In this document: positions 7,888 to 14,254 of the stretch, one piece after another
How the letters are laid out: every line of letters starts with the position of its first letter
How positions within the stretch are numbered: position 1 is the first letter of the stretch
Assembly: GCA_035544835.1 (NCBI GenBank)
Contig: DASZZV010000274.1
Location: 1 to 14,254 of the forward strand
Length of the DNA stretch: 14,254 nt
Source of the DNA: DASZZV01 sp035544835
GTDB lineage: Bacteria > Acidobacteriota > Thermoanaerobaculia > Gp7-AA8
Direction of reading: 5' to 3'
Position numbers and translations under genes: made by a program
The notes under the pieces: generated by a model
Database searches by the model: none
The model's input: only the letters and a program-made list of their open reading frames with translations
What the model was told of the DNA's origin: nothing

Positions 7888-8318
7888 GTTGGTTTCTCCT
7901 CTAACTTCACTTCGGGAAAGCCGTCGGGCCAGCCCTTTCGCAAGAGACGCATCGTCAGTGGTTCCCCGATGAACGTCACAAGCAGCGCCCCCAGCGTCGA
8001 GAGCATCGTGGCAGCGGCGTCCATTGCGAGAGCGCCATCCTGCTGCTTCAACCAGAAACTCACCTGCGTAAACGCGCCGGCTTGTTCGGTGCCGCCAGCC
8101 GGGGCCGACGGATATTCGCGTTGTGCAAGGTGCAGCGCCCGCGTGGTGACCGCGTCGAAGCCGACCTGGCCAATCAGCGGAACGAGGACGCCAGCGAGGT
8201 CCTCGTAGGCGCGACCGGCCGTCGACGCGACGGCAGCCGCATCAGCGCCAGACCCGGCGCGGCGCGTCAGCACGCTCAGGGCAACCGGCCGCAGAACCGC
8301 GTTTTCAGGGGATGTCAT
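7884..8318 (-). CDS. Small helical protein of unknown function, coupled to KaiC-like gene
   Basis: The product is 144 aa with no domain I can name. It is rich in Ala and Leu, predicted largely helical, with no signal peptide or clear membrane span. Two similar segments face each other: LAGVLVPLIGQVGF (41-54) and LGALLVTFIGEPLT (109-122). Each is a leucine-rich helix ending in an 'IG' turn followed by a basic helix (TTRALHLAQR; MRLLRKGW), which suggests an internal duplication. The middle (70-100) is a variable linker. The stop overlaps the KaiC-like start by four bases, so the two are cotranscribed and probably translated in a fixed ratio. It is the first gene of the operon. No good Shine-Dalgarno lies before ATG8318, so the start could be a few codons later. 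The context suggests an adaptor, sensor or regulator of the KaiC-like ATPase or of the histidine kinase; this is inference. Confidence 0.82.
   Translation of the reverse strand: MTSPENAVLRPVALSVLTRRAGSGADAAAVASTAGRAYEDLAGVLVPLIGQVGFDAVTTRALHLAQREYPSAPAGGTEQAGAFTQVSFWLKQQDGALAMDAAATMLSTLGALLVTFIGEPLTMRLLRKGWPDGFPEVKLEEKPT
7896..7902 (-). promoter_or_regulatory. Ribosome binding site of the KaiC-like gene
   Basis: AGAGGAG on the minus strand, 8 bases before ATG7887 and inside the 3' end of the upstream gene. It indicates fresh initiation on the KaiC-like gene in addition to coupling through the ATGA overlap. Confidence 0.7.
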
Positions 8319-8363
8319 TGAGCGCCAACTTCAGAGAAGCAATAGTCTCGTAGACTTGGGAGA

Positions 8364-8384
8364 GGCCAGCACACTTCTCTGGCC
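8364..8384. repeat. Inverted repeat in the leader of the KaiC-like operon
   Basis: GGCCAG (8364-8369) and CTGGCC (8379-8384) form perfect 6-bp arms around a 9-base loop, 46 bp upstream of the first gene of the operon. A 5-bp AGTCT/AGACT hairpin (8344-8356) lies between it and the start codon. The pair could be an RNA leader structure or a binding site; there is no T tract to suggest termination. Confidence 0.5.
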
Positions 8385-8407
8385 GCGCATGCGTCTCGCC
8401 AGCAAGT

Positions 8408-8432
8408 GTACATCGACTCATCGTCGATGTAC
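8408..8432. repeat. Perfect 10-bp inverted repeat, operator-like
   Basis: GTACATCGAC (8408-8417) and GTCGATGTAC (8423-8432) are exact reverse complements separated by TCATC. The symmetry, arm length and 5-bp spacer resemble a dimeric regulator site, with the arms centred 15 bp apart. No T tract follows on either strand, which argues against a terminator. It lies about 90 bp upstream of the three-gene operon start and abuts a second inverted repeat at 8433. Confidence 0.7.
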
Positions 8433-8447
8433 CCGAGGATCCCTCGG
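8433..8447. repeat. Second inverted repeat abutting the first
   Basis: CCGAGG (8433-8438) and CCTCGG (8442-8447) with a 3-base spacer, directly joined to the repeat ending at 8432. As RNA it would form a tight 6-bp hairpin. Two back-to-back symmetric elements of different sequence suggest either two binding sites or a structured leader. Confidence 0.5.
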
Positions 8448-8599
8448 CGAAACTCTAAGACCGATAGCTATGCATCGGGCTGCGGCCGGGGCTTCAACGA
8501 CGCACGCCGTGGGGACGTGAGGGAGTCGTCTGACCCGGCGGCAGCACGACGATCGACGCGGGGCCCGCGCCCGCGCCGCATTTCGCGCCGTTGACGCCT

Positions 8600-8717
8600 A
8601 TGCGTAGGAGTCGACCCCGAAGCTCTGGAATGGCACAACCCATTTCCTCGGCCATCTCGATCCATTCGCGAAGACGGTCTGCACGTTGGCGATGGCCGCC
8701 TCATACGTAGGCATCAT
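8600..8717 (-). pseudogene. Frameshifted remnant of a HicB-family antitoxin
   Basis: From ATG8717 one minus-strand frame reads PTYEAAIANVQTV, and after a one-base shift near 8671-8675 the next frame reads REWIEMAEEMGCAIPE. Joined, these give the typical HicB C-terminal half, in which a '(T)YEEA..N...AI..WI..A...G..IPEP' helix follows the partial RNase H-like fold. Restoring one base before TTCGCGAATGG would give a continuous QTV-x-REWIE. The N-terminal beta strands are missing: stop codons lie just upstream in both frames, and no HicA partner is seen. It therefore looks like the decayed end of a type II toxin-antitoxin antitoxin. The call rests on pattern memory of the family, and a chance match or a sequencing error cannot be excluded. 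Confidence 0.5.
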
Positions 8718-8760
8718 CAATCATCTTCACGTGCAGTAGCGGAATCCCGAGCCTTGCGGA

Positions 8761-8788
8761 GTTTCGCACCCGAGTACTGGTGCGAAGC
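8761..8788. repeat. Long hairpin downstream of the REC-GAF gene
   Basis: TTCGCACC (8763-8770) and GGTGCGAA (8779-8786) are perfect 8-bp arms around an 8-base loop. A T-G wobble and a G-C pair (8761-8762 with 8787-8788) extend the RNA stem to 10 bp. It lies about 110 bp beyond the response-regulator stop on the minus strand. It lacks a T tract, so it could be a transcript 3' end stabiliser, a factor-dependent termination site or a regulator binding site. Confidence 0.55.
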
Positions 8789-8897
8789 TCCCAGGGCCAG
8801 GCTGATGACGCGCCGCCGGCGCCCTTTTGGGGCAAGCAAGGGCTGCGCGCTGGAAAGGCCGGGCCCGGCGCAATCCAGCCGGATCGCGACCGGCTGT

Positions 8898-9761
8898 TCA
8901 GGAACCGAGGGCCAGGGTGCGACCGTGCTCTTGCGCGATTTGCATAAGGAGCCCCCGCTGACTCTCTGCGAATGCCTGCGGCTCCTCGAAGCTCCAGCCG
9001 ATGCAGCCGACGATCGAGCCGGCCATGGTAATCGGTACAGCGGCCAAAGCGCCGGTCTTCTGCTCACGGAGAATTGGAACGAGGGTGGCGAACGATTGCG
9101 CGGTCTCTTCGAGTGAATGAACCCAGATCGGCCGCTGCTCGAGCACAGCCCTGCCAATCGGTGAGCTCGGCGTCACGGGGAGCGGATTGAAAGAGGCCAG
9201 CAGGTCGGCCGGATAACCAAAGCTCCAGACGAGATTCAATTTGTCATTGGAATCACCGACCATCCCGACTACACCGGCTTTGGCATGTGCCGCCATCGAG
9301 GCGAGACGGAGACCGAGAAGCGCATCGAGAGGGTCACGCGAAACCGTGTTTCTACCGAGGACGCAGGCGGCCACGGTGGCCAGCAATTCCTCGAGATCGA
9401 AGGGTTTGCGCAGAACACGAAACACTCGTTTGTCGAGGTCGTACGATTTGATTGCGGCCGGGCTCGCCGCGGTGAGAACGATGGTGCAGGAGAGAAACTC
9501 CGGCGACGTTTCCTCAAGCATTTTCAGGAGGTCGTAGCCGTTCATCCCCGGCATGAGCAGGTCCATCAGCACGACCGCGTAACGACGCCGGCTCAGGGCT
9601 TCGAGAGCTGCGCGGCCGTTCCCGACAACCTCGACCTGGAATCCCACTCTACGCAGCACGGCGACGAGGAGCGTGCGGATTCCCTGATCATCCTCGACCA
9701 CGAGAATGGGGTCCTGGATTTGACCCATCATGGTCTTCGACATCTTTGCAGACATTGTCAT
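8898..9761 (-). CDS. REC-GAF response regulator without DNA-binding domain
   Basis: The protein is 287 aa from ATG9761. The REC domain (about 17-135) has the acidic pair Asp24/Asp25, the phospho-acceptor Asp67 in MDLLMPGMNG, Thr97 and Lys119 in RKPF; all five key residues are present, so it should accept phosphate. A GAF-like domain follows (about 148-284), including SSPIGRAVLEQRP (199-211) and AVPITMAGSIVGCIGW (241-256), a fold that usually binds a small ligand or cofactor. There is no HTH, GGDEF, HD-GYP or kinase output. It probably acts by protein contact or by binding a small molecule under phosphorylation control. The exact start is uncertain: in-frame ATGs also occur at codons 3, 7, 11 and 12, and none has a clear Shine-Dalgarno. 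It is transcribed toward the KaiC-like operon, 580 bp away, and could be the partner of that histidine kinase. Confidence 0.9.
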   Translation of the reverse strand: MTMSAKMSKTMMGQIQDPILVVEDDQGIRTLLVAVLRRVGFQVEVVGNGRAALEALSRRRYAVVLMDLLMPGMNGYDLLKMLEETSPEFLSCTIVLTAASPAAIKSYDLDKRVFRVLRKPFDLEELLATVAACVLGRNTVSRDPLDALLGLRLASMAAHAKAGVVGMVGDSNDKLNLVWSFGYPADLLASFNPLPVTPSSPIGRAVLEQRPIWVHSLEETAQSFATLVPILREQKTGALAAVPITMAGSIVGCIGWSFEEPQAFAESQRGLLMQIAQEHGRTLALGS

Positions 9762-9825
9762 GGGATCGAACCTGAGATCCAGTTCACTCCTGCGGACATG
9801 ATACTAAGGATGAGAGCGGAACGAA

Positions 9826-9855
9826 TTGGATCTTGTGGACGTGGGAAGGTATCCT
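9826..9855 (+). promoter_or_regulatory. Candidate promoter of the large kinase-ATPase gene
   Basis: TTGGAT (9826-9831) and TATCCT (9850-9855) with an 18-bp spacer, in the 169-bp divergent gap between the response regulator and ATG9931. The match to sigma-70 consensus is partial at both boxes. The same TATCCT hexamer precedes the other kinase at 704-709. Confidence 0.35.
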
Positions 9856-9930
9856 CGTCTGCAATAGGCGGATGGCGGGGAATGCTGAAGGCGCGAGCTG
9901 ATGCTCCTGAACTGATTGCAGCGGACTAGC

Positions 9931-12900
9931 ATGGCTTCGGTTCAGACTCCCTCAACTCTGGCTCAGGGGCGTTTCAACGTCGAGCGAATCCTCGGCCGTG
10001 GTGGATTCGGTGTGGTGTACGCCGCCTGGGACCGGGACCGAAAGCGTCGCGTCGCGGTAAAGGTGCTGCAACACGCCACGTCCGACTCCATCGTCCGCTT
10101 CAAGCAGGAGTTCCGTGGACTGGCAGGCATTCGCCACCGGAACCTCGTCAAGTTGTTTGAGCTGATCTTCATTGCGGATCAGTGGCTCCTGACCATGGAG
10201 CTGGTCGAAGGATCGGAGCTTCTCGAATACCTGGCGACTCAGGAAGTCGAGCGCGCCTTCAAGACCAGACTGCCGGCCGGAACTTTCTCCGACGAAAACA
10301 GCGGCGAAACATCGGCCCTCAGTGCGAGCTACCTGAACGATCTCCGCCTTGCCCTCAAACAGCTGGGCCAGGGTGTCCTCAAGCTCCATGAGGAAGGAAA
10401 GCTGCATCGCGACATCAAGCCCTCCAACATTCTTGTGACCGAAGAGGGACGGGTCGTACTTCTCGATTTCGGCCTCATCCTCGAACAGTCCAGAGCCGAT
10501 GACACCAACACAATCCTCGGGACCCCCGTTTACATGGCGCCCGAGGTCACTCGGGGGATCCCTTCGAGCGTGTCCTCCGATTGGTACAGCGTCGGGGTGA
10601 TCATTTATCAGGCTCTGACCGGAAAGCTCCCTTTCGAAGGAACTCTATACGAGATCATCAACCAGAAGATGACCGCCGACGTGCAGTTTTCGGAAGAGCA
10701 TATGCGCACGCTTCCGCGGGATCTGTGCCGGCTGGCCACCGAGATGCTGCGTCGCGATCCCGCCGCAAGGCCCGATGGGGAACAAGTGGTGCGCAGACTC
10801 GGCGGCGATACCTTTACCCTCTGGCTGCCGGCATTGCGACCCGGTACATTGGGCAAGCCACCATTCGTGGGACGGCAAGCCGAGATCAATTCCCTCCTCG
10901 CCGTTTTCGATAATCTCGATTCGAAAGGGGCCCAGGCCGTCGATCTTCACGGTTCCTCCGGTGTCGGCAAGACTGCTCTCCTCGGTCACTTCTTCGACGT
11001 CAGCCGGCAGGAAGATCCGGACGCGATCATTCTCTCGACACGTTGTCACGAGAGCGAGTTCCTCCCTTTCAAGGCACTGGATGGTGTCATGGACGGACTC
11101 TCCCGCGCATTGCGGAGGCTCCCCCCGGCGGAGCTGGCGGGGCCGTTCCCCTCAGACCTCAACCTGGTATCGCAGATCTTTCCGGTTTTCCCACGCCTCG
11201 GTGCAACGGACGATGACGCCGGGCCGGTGGAGGGTGAGGATCTGGAGCGGCGAGCCTTCGCCGCCTTCGCCGACTTCACGGCCCGGCTGAGCCACAACCG
11301 GCGGCTGGTCATCGCCATCGATGACGCGCAATGGGGCGATTTCGAGAGCGCTCGTGTGCTTTCACTCCTGCAGCGAAGCGACGCACGCATCATGACTGTG
11401 TTCTCGTATACGACCGAGGATCGTAAGACGAGTCTCCTCCTCCAGTACGTTACCGCCGCCATCGACTTTGCGGAGGCAATCGAGCTTGGCCCAATGACCC
11501 ATGACGACGCAGTGAGCCTGGCACGGGAGCATCTTCCCGCCGATGTGCCGGACGCAGTCGTGGAGCGGGTCGTCGAGCTCAGTGAGAGCCTGCCGTTCTG
11601 GATCGAGGAGGTTGCCCGAGTGGCCAGGACGTCGCCCATCGGCCTTCAATCGACGTCCATCGCTACGGCCGTGCAGAAACGAATGAGCGATCTCCCGCCG
11701 ATAGCGGTTCACGTGCTTCAGACGCTGGCCATCGCGGGGAGGCCGGTGGAGGCGCCGATTCTCTTTGACACTTTTGTTGCGCCCGACGTCGACCGCGCCG
11801 AGATTCTCGAGATTCTACGAAAGAAGCGTCTCGTCCGCAGCCGGCTGACCGGGGATCTCGAGGAGGTGGAGGTCTATCACAAGAAAGTTCGAGAAGCGGT
11901 CATCAGCGTGATCGATCCAGAAAAGCTCAAGGCACTGCACGGCTCGCTCGTGGCGGCTCTGGAACGATCGAAGTCGGCAGGCTCGGAGACCCTGGCCCAA
12001 CATTATCTTCACGCTGGAATGAGCGAGAAGGCCTTCGATGCCGCGCTTGCCGCCGCAGACGAAGCCCTCAGTGCCTACCGTATCGATCGGGCCATCGTGC
12101 TCTACCAGTTTGCTTATGAAGTGAGTGCTTCGAACTGGCATGCCCGCGTCGCACGGAAGCTCGCCGACGGCTTGAGCATGATAGGCAGGGGCCTGGAGGC
12201 TAGTGCAGCATACCTCGCCGCGGCCGAGCACACCGAGGGCGGATCGGATGCTGATTTCTTTCGCGCGCGCGCGGCGGAACAGCTGCTCCGCTCTGGCCAC
12301 ATAGAACAGGCCCTGGTCATTCTTCACGCACTGATGGAGAAGTGGCAGCTTCCCTGGCCCGATCATGGCTCTCAGCTGATGACGGCGATTCTGCGAGAAC
12401 GGATCTTGGGATCCAGAGCGGCGCGCGCGGCAGGGGAGGAGAGGCGCGCGGGAGAGACCGCGTTGCTGTGGGTCATCGGGATGGGACTGGCGCTGGTCGA
12501 CCCGGGCCGTGCCTATCTCTTCCAACTCCGGCATCTCAACCTCGCGCGGCAGGGCACCAACACCCGGCAGCTTGCACGCGCGCTGGCCGTCGATGCCGGT
12601 TTCAAGGCGGGGAGCAAGTCGTTCGCCGGTGCTGCTCGAGAAGTGGCGGCTGTCTCGAATGGAGATGGGGAAGTCGAGGGCCTGCTGCAGTTGGTGTCGG
12701 CCATCGACAACACCAGCCGTAGCGCCTGGGCCCGTGCCTTGTCGCAGGCGACAGAAGCCGAACGACTCTTTCGATCCATTGGTGAACCCTCCGAGCTGGA
12801 CAGCGCCAGATGGTTCTCCCTGCGCTGCCTTGGCTATCTAGGTCAATTGAGATCCATGCTGAATCGTGCTGAGCCACTCCTGACCGATGCGCGATTGCGC

Positions 12901-13545
12901 GGAGACCTTTGCGCCGATGTAAACCTTCGCCTTCGAGTGCTGTACGTGGCCGATCTGCTGGAAGATCAACCGGAACGGGCGCGAAGAACGATCGACGAGT
13001 CGATCGCACGCTGGTCGCCCGGGTCATTCTCTCTTCAGGATTGGCTGGCCCTTCTCGCTCGCATAGACATCGCTCTCTACGCGGGTACGCCCGGGCAGAT
13101 TCTGAGAGCGCTCTCGCCCAGTGGGCTTCGCCGCTCGCTGCTTCTGAGAAACCGCGTGATCCGGGCCATCCATGAAGAGGGAAAAGCGCGTGTCATGGTG
13201 GCCTACGCACTGGCAAACGGAATGAAGGGCGCGGCTCTGGCCCGTGCCCGCTGGCAGGTTCGCACCGTACGAAGGACTCATACCAAGTGGTGCGACGCTT
13301 CGGCCGACGCGCTGGAGGCGGCGCTGGATTTCGGTCGCGGCGATGAGAAGAGTGCCAGAAGGAAACTCAGCAGAGCCCATGAGACATTTGAGTCGCTGGA
13401 AATGCGAATTCACGCCGCGGCAGTCAGTCACAGACTCGGAATCATCGATCACGCCGAGCAGGTGAGGCAGGCCGCAATCGACGTGGTTGTCGCTGAAGGA
13501 GCAAAGGAGCCTGAGAAGTTCTTCAGGGTCTATCTCCCCTGGTGA
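9931..13545 (+). CDS. Large Ser/Thr protein kinase fused to AAA-type ATPase and helical-repeat tail
   Basis: The protein is 1204 aa from ATG9931; a TTG 15 bp upstream is in frame but less likely. The kinase domain (about 15-290) has glycine loop GRGGFG (22-27), Lys44, HRDIKPSN (H159, D161), DFG (179-181) and APE (203-205), all intact. A hydrophilic insert of about 25 residues (108-133) lies before helix E. FVGR (312-315) opens an AAA_16/STAND-like NTPase with Walker A GSSGVGKT (341-348) and Walker B IAIDDAQWGD (Asp464/Asp465). From about residue 690 to the end it is alpha-helical and resembles degenerate TPR repeats (for example DAALAAADEALSAYRID). This kinase-STAND-TPR layout resembles PknK and signalling kinases of Myxococcota and Acidobacteriota. 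The NTPase-TPR part is the likely sensor and oligomerisation module; no transmembrane span is seen. It is divergent from the REC-GAF regulator, with which it may share control. The substrate is unknown. Confidence 0.93.
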   Translation: MASVQTPSTLAQGRFNVERILGRGGFGVVYAAWDRDRKRRVAVKVLQHATSDSIVRFKQEFRGLAGIRHRNLVKLFELIFIADQWLLTMELVEGSELLEYLATQEVERAFKTRLPAGTFSDENSGETSALSASYLNDLRLALKQLGQGVLKLHEEGKLHRDIKPSNILVTEEGRVVLLDFGLILEQSRADDTNTILGTPVYMAPEVTRGIPSSVSSDWYSVGVIIYQALTGKLPFEGTLYEIINQKMTADVQFSEEHMRTLPRDLCRLATEMLRRDPAARPDGEQVVRRLGGDTFTLWLPALRPGTLGKPPFVGRQAEINSLLAVFDNLDSKGAQAVDLHGSSGVGKTALLGHFFDVSRQEDPDAIILSTRCHESEFLPFKALDGVMDGLSRALRRLPPAELAGPFPSDLNLVSQIFPVFPRLGATDDDAGPVEGEDLERRAFAAFADFTARLSHNRRLVIAIDDAQWGDFESARVLSLLQRSDARIMTVFSYTTEDRKTSLLLQYVTAAIDFAEAIELGPMTHDDAVSLAREHLPADVPDAVVERVVELSESLPFWIEEVARVARTSPIGLQSTSIATAVQKRMSDLPPIAVHVLQTLAIAGRPVEAPILFDTFVAPDVDRAEILEILRKKRLVRSRLTGDLEEVEVYHKKVREAVISVIDPEKLKALHGSLVAALERSKSAGSETLAQHYLHAGMSEKAFDAALAAADEALSAYRIDRAIVLYQFAYEVSASNWHARVARKLADGLSMIGRGLEASAAYLAAAEHTEGGSDADFFRARAAEQLLRSGHIEQALVILHALMEKWQLPWPDHGSQLMTAILRERILGSRAARAAGEERRAGETALLWVIGMGLALVDPGRAYLFQLRHLNLARQGTNTRQLARALAVDAGFKAGSKSFAGAAREVAAVSNGDGEVEGLLQLVSAIDNTSRSAWARALSQATEAERLFRSIGEPSELDSARWFSLRCLGYLGQLRSMLNRAEPLLTDARLRGDLCADVNLRLRVLYVADLLEDQPERARRTIDESIARWSPGSFSLQDWLALLARIDIALYAGTPGQILRALSPSGLRRSLLLRNRVIRAIHEEGKARVMVAYALANGMKGAALARARWQVRTVRRTHTKWCDASADALEAALDFGRGDEKSARRKLSRAHETFESLEMRIHAAAVSHRLGIIDHAEQVRQAAIDVVVAEGAKEPEKFFRVYLPW

Positions 13546-13590
13546 GTCAGGAAGGGTTAATGCCAGCGGAGACCGTGGCCTGATTTCAGG

Positions 13591-14043
13591 TCAGGATTTC
13601 ATCATCGCGATCTGTCCGGCGTGATACGCGGTGTGTTGGAGAAGGCCGTAGAGCATGAAGTCCACGCTGTAGTTTTTTCCAGGAGGATTTTGATCGAAGT
13701 CGGCGTCTTTCATCCGTGCCACCGAATCGACGAGCCGAGTCTGGCTCTGCTGGATCCGAGTTAGAAGATCGTTCCAGGTGACGTTGCTGATCGAGGGCGA
13801 GTCCATCTCGGTAGTTACCTCGAAGCTCTCGGCGGTCAGACGCCGTTGGACGATGTCCATGGTCGCCATGATGTGGGCCACGATCTCGGCGATGGACCGC
13901 TTGCCGGGACCGGGATGCGCGAGCGCTTTCTCTTCACTCAGCCCGCCGATGATCTGAAGAAGGGATGTACCGTGCCACGGCGATCCGTCATAACTCGCAT
14001 TCAATTCGAGAAGCATTCGTTCTACACGTCGCATGGGGAGCAT
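13591..14043 (-). CDS. DinB-superfamily (DinB_2) putative metal-dependent protein
   Basis: The 150-aa protein has the length of a single four-helix DinB/YfiT-like domain. The likely metal-binding histidines are His57 (in SIAEIVAHIMA) and His137/His141 (QHTAYHAGQI), matching the family's H...HxxxH arrangement. The WHG segment near residue 24 is also typical of this subfamily. Members include thiol-dependent S-transferases and many uncharacterised proteins; the actual reaction cannot be inferred. ATG14043 is taken as the start, but in-frame ATGs at codons 4 and 10 are alternatives and no Shine-Dalgarno is evident. It is convergent with the large kinase, 45 bp from its stop. The small palindrome CCTGA-TT-TCAGG (13579-13590) lies between them. 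Confidence 0.9.
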   Translation of the reverse strand: MLPMRRVERMLLELNASYDGSPWHGTSLLQIIGGLSEEKALAHPGPGKRSIAEIVAHIMATMDIVQRRLTAESFEVTTEMDSPSISNVTWNDLLTRIQQSQTRLVDSVARMKDADFDQNPPGKNYSVDFMLYGLLQHTAYHAGQIAMMKS

Positions 14044-14058
14044 TCTACGTTTTCACGA

Positions 14059-14079
14059 ATTGAAAATTGAAAATTGAAA
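14059..14079. repeat. Three tandem copies of ATTGAAA upstream of the DinB-like gene
   Basis: ATTGAAA is repeated exactly three times (14059-14065, 14066-14072, 14073-14079) in an AT-rich patch that contrasts with its surroundings. It begins 16 bp upstream of the DinB-like ATG. On the coding strand it reads TTTCAAT three times. It could influence promoter strength through copy-number change, or form a UP-element-like or regulator-binding stretch. Confidence 0.7.
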
Positions 14080-14119
14080 AAGAGGACGATACGGAACTTC
14101 TACGCGGCTTTGCAGTTGT

Positions 14120-14188
14120 TGTCATCCCGAGCGATTGACCGCGGAGCGCGGCGTCTGAGTGAAAGAAACCAGGGTGTCATCCCGAGCG
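14120..14188. repeat. Two copies of a TGTCATCCCGAGCG dispersed-repeat motif
   Basis: The identical 14-mer TGTCATCCCGAGCG occurs at 14120-14133 and 14175-14188, 55 bp apart in the same direction, and the second continues as TCGAGCGAGGGATCTGGGAG. Short intergenic repeats of the form 'GTCATCC(C/T)GAGCG...GAGGGATCTG' are familiar from Acidobacteriota and similar genomes; that is recollection, not a search. No gene is visible from 14044 to the end of the window. Confidence 0.6.
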
Positions 14189-14254
14189 TCGAGCGAGGGA
14201 TCTGGGAGGGGGCCTTGCGGTGTGGAGTCTTGGAGCTCTCTTACGATTGTGCGA

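Larger units (their letters stand above)
8319..8897. other. Hairpin-rich gap between the response regulator and the KaiC-like operon
   Basis: About 580 bp with no intact gene. It holds a frameshifted HicB-like remnant (about 8600-8717) and an unusual number of inverted repeats: AGTCT/AGACT (8344-8356), GGCCAG/CTGGCC (8364-8384), the 10-bp arms at 8408-8432, CCGAGG/CCTCGG (8433-8447), CCGAT/ATCGG (8461-8478) and the long hairpin at 8761-8788. The operon promoter should lie in this gap, but I see no convincing -35/-10 pair. Confidence 0.6.

Noticed and set aside
8468..8704. Minus-strand 78-codon frame in the gap
   Set aside because: Composition is a shadow (Arg/Pro/Ser rich); the HicB-like signal lies in the two other minus-strand frames.
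8717..9157. Minus-strand 146-codon frame overlapping the end of the REC-GAF gene
   Set aside because: Out-of-frame shadow of the GAF-coding region, with low-complexity Ser/Arg/Pro composition.
5410..9761. A complete kaiABC clock locus
   Set aside because: No KaiA- or KaiB-like gene is present, and the KaiC phosphosites are not conserved.

Overview
The window looks like chromosomal DNA of a fairly GC-rich, probably Acidobacteriota-like or related soil/sediment bacterium. The clues are two large eukaryotic-like Ser/Thr kinases (one fused to a PD40/TolB-type beta-propeller, one to an AAA/NTPase and a long helical tail), GTG/TTG starts, few strong Shine-Dalgarno sites, and TGTCATCCCGAGCG repeats at the right edge. 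The taxonomic guess is inference from gene style only.

Layout from left to right. (1) 1-459, minus: the start of an RsbW-like anti-sigma kinase and a complete STAS anti-sigma antagonist, a partner-switching pair. (2) 719-3187, plus: Ser/Thr kinase with a C-terminal propeller, followed by a likely intrinsic terminator. (3) 3476-4834, minus: PLP-dependent class III aminotransferase with its own RBS and probable promoter. (4) 4835-5409: no convincing gene. (5) 8318-5410, minus: a three-gene operon of an unnamed small helical protein, a double-domain KaiC-like ATPase (ATGA overlap) and a histidine kinase without a sensor domain. (6) 8319-8897: a hairpin-rich gap containing the frameshifted remains of a HicB-type antitoxin. 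(7) 9761-8898, minus: REC-GAF response regulator. (8) 9931-13545, plus: a 1204-aa Ser/Thr kinase-ATPase-helical repeat protein, divergent from the response regulator. (9) 14043-13591, minus: DinB-superfamily protein. (10) 14044-14254: short tandem and dispersed repeats.

Almost all of the window is signal transduction: partner switching (STAS/anti-sigma), Hanks-type kinases, His-Asp phosphorelay and a KaiC-family ATPase. The most interesting unit is the operon of the small protein, KaiC-like ATPase and sensor-less histidine kinase, with a REC-GAF regulator just upstream. The kinase has no input domain of its own, so the KaiC-like protein and/or the small protein may supply the signal. KaiA and KaiB are not in the window, and the KaiC CII autophosphorylation sites are not conserved, so this is unlikely to be a phosphorylation clock of the cyanobacterial type.
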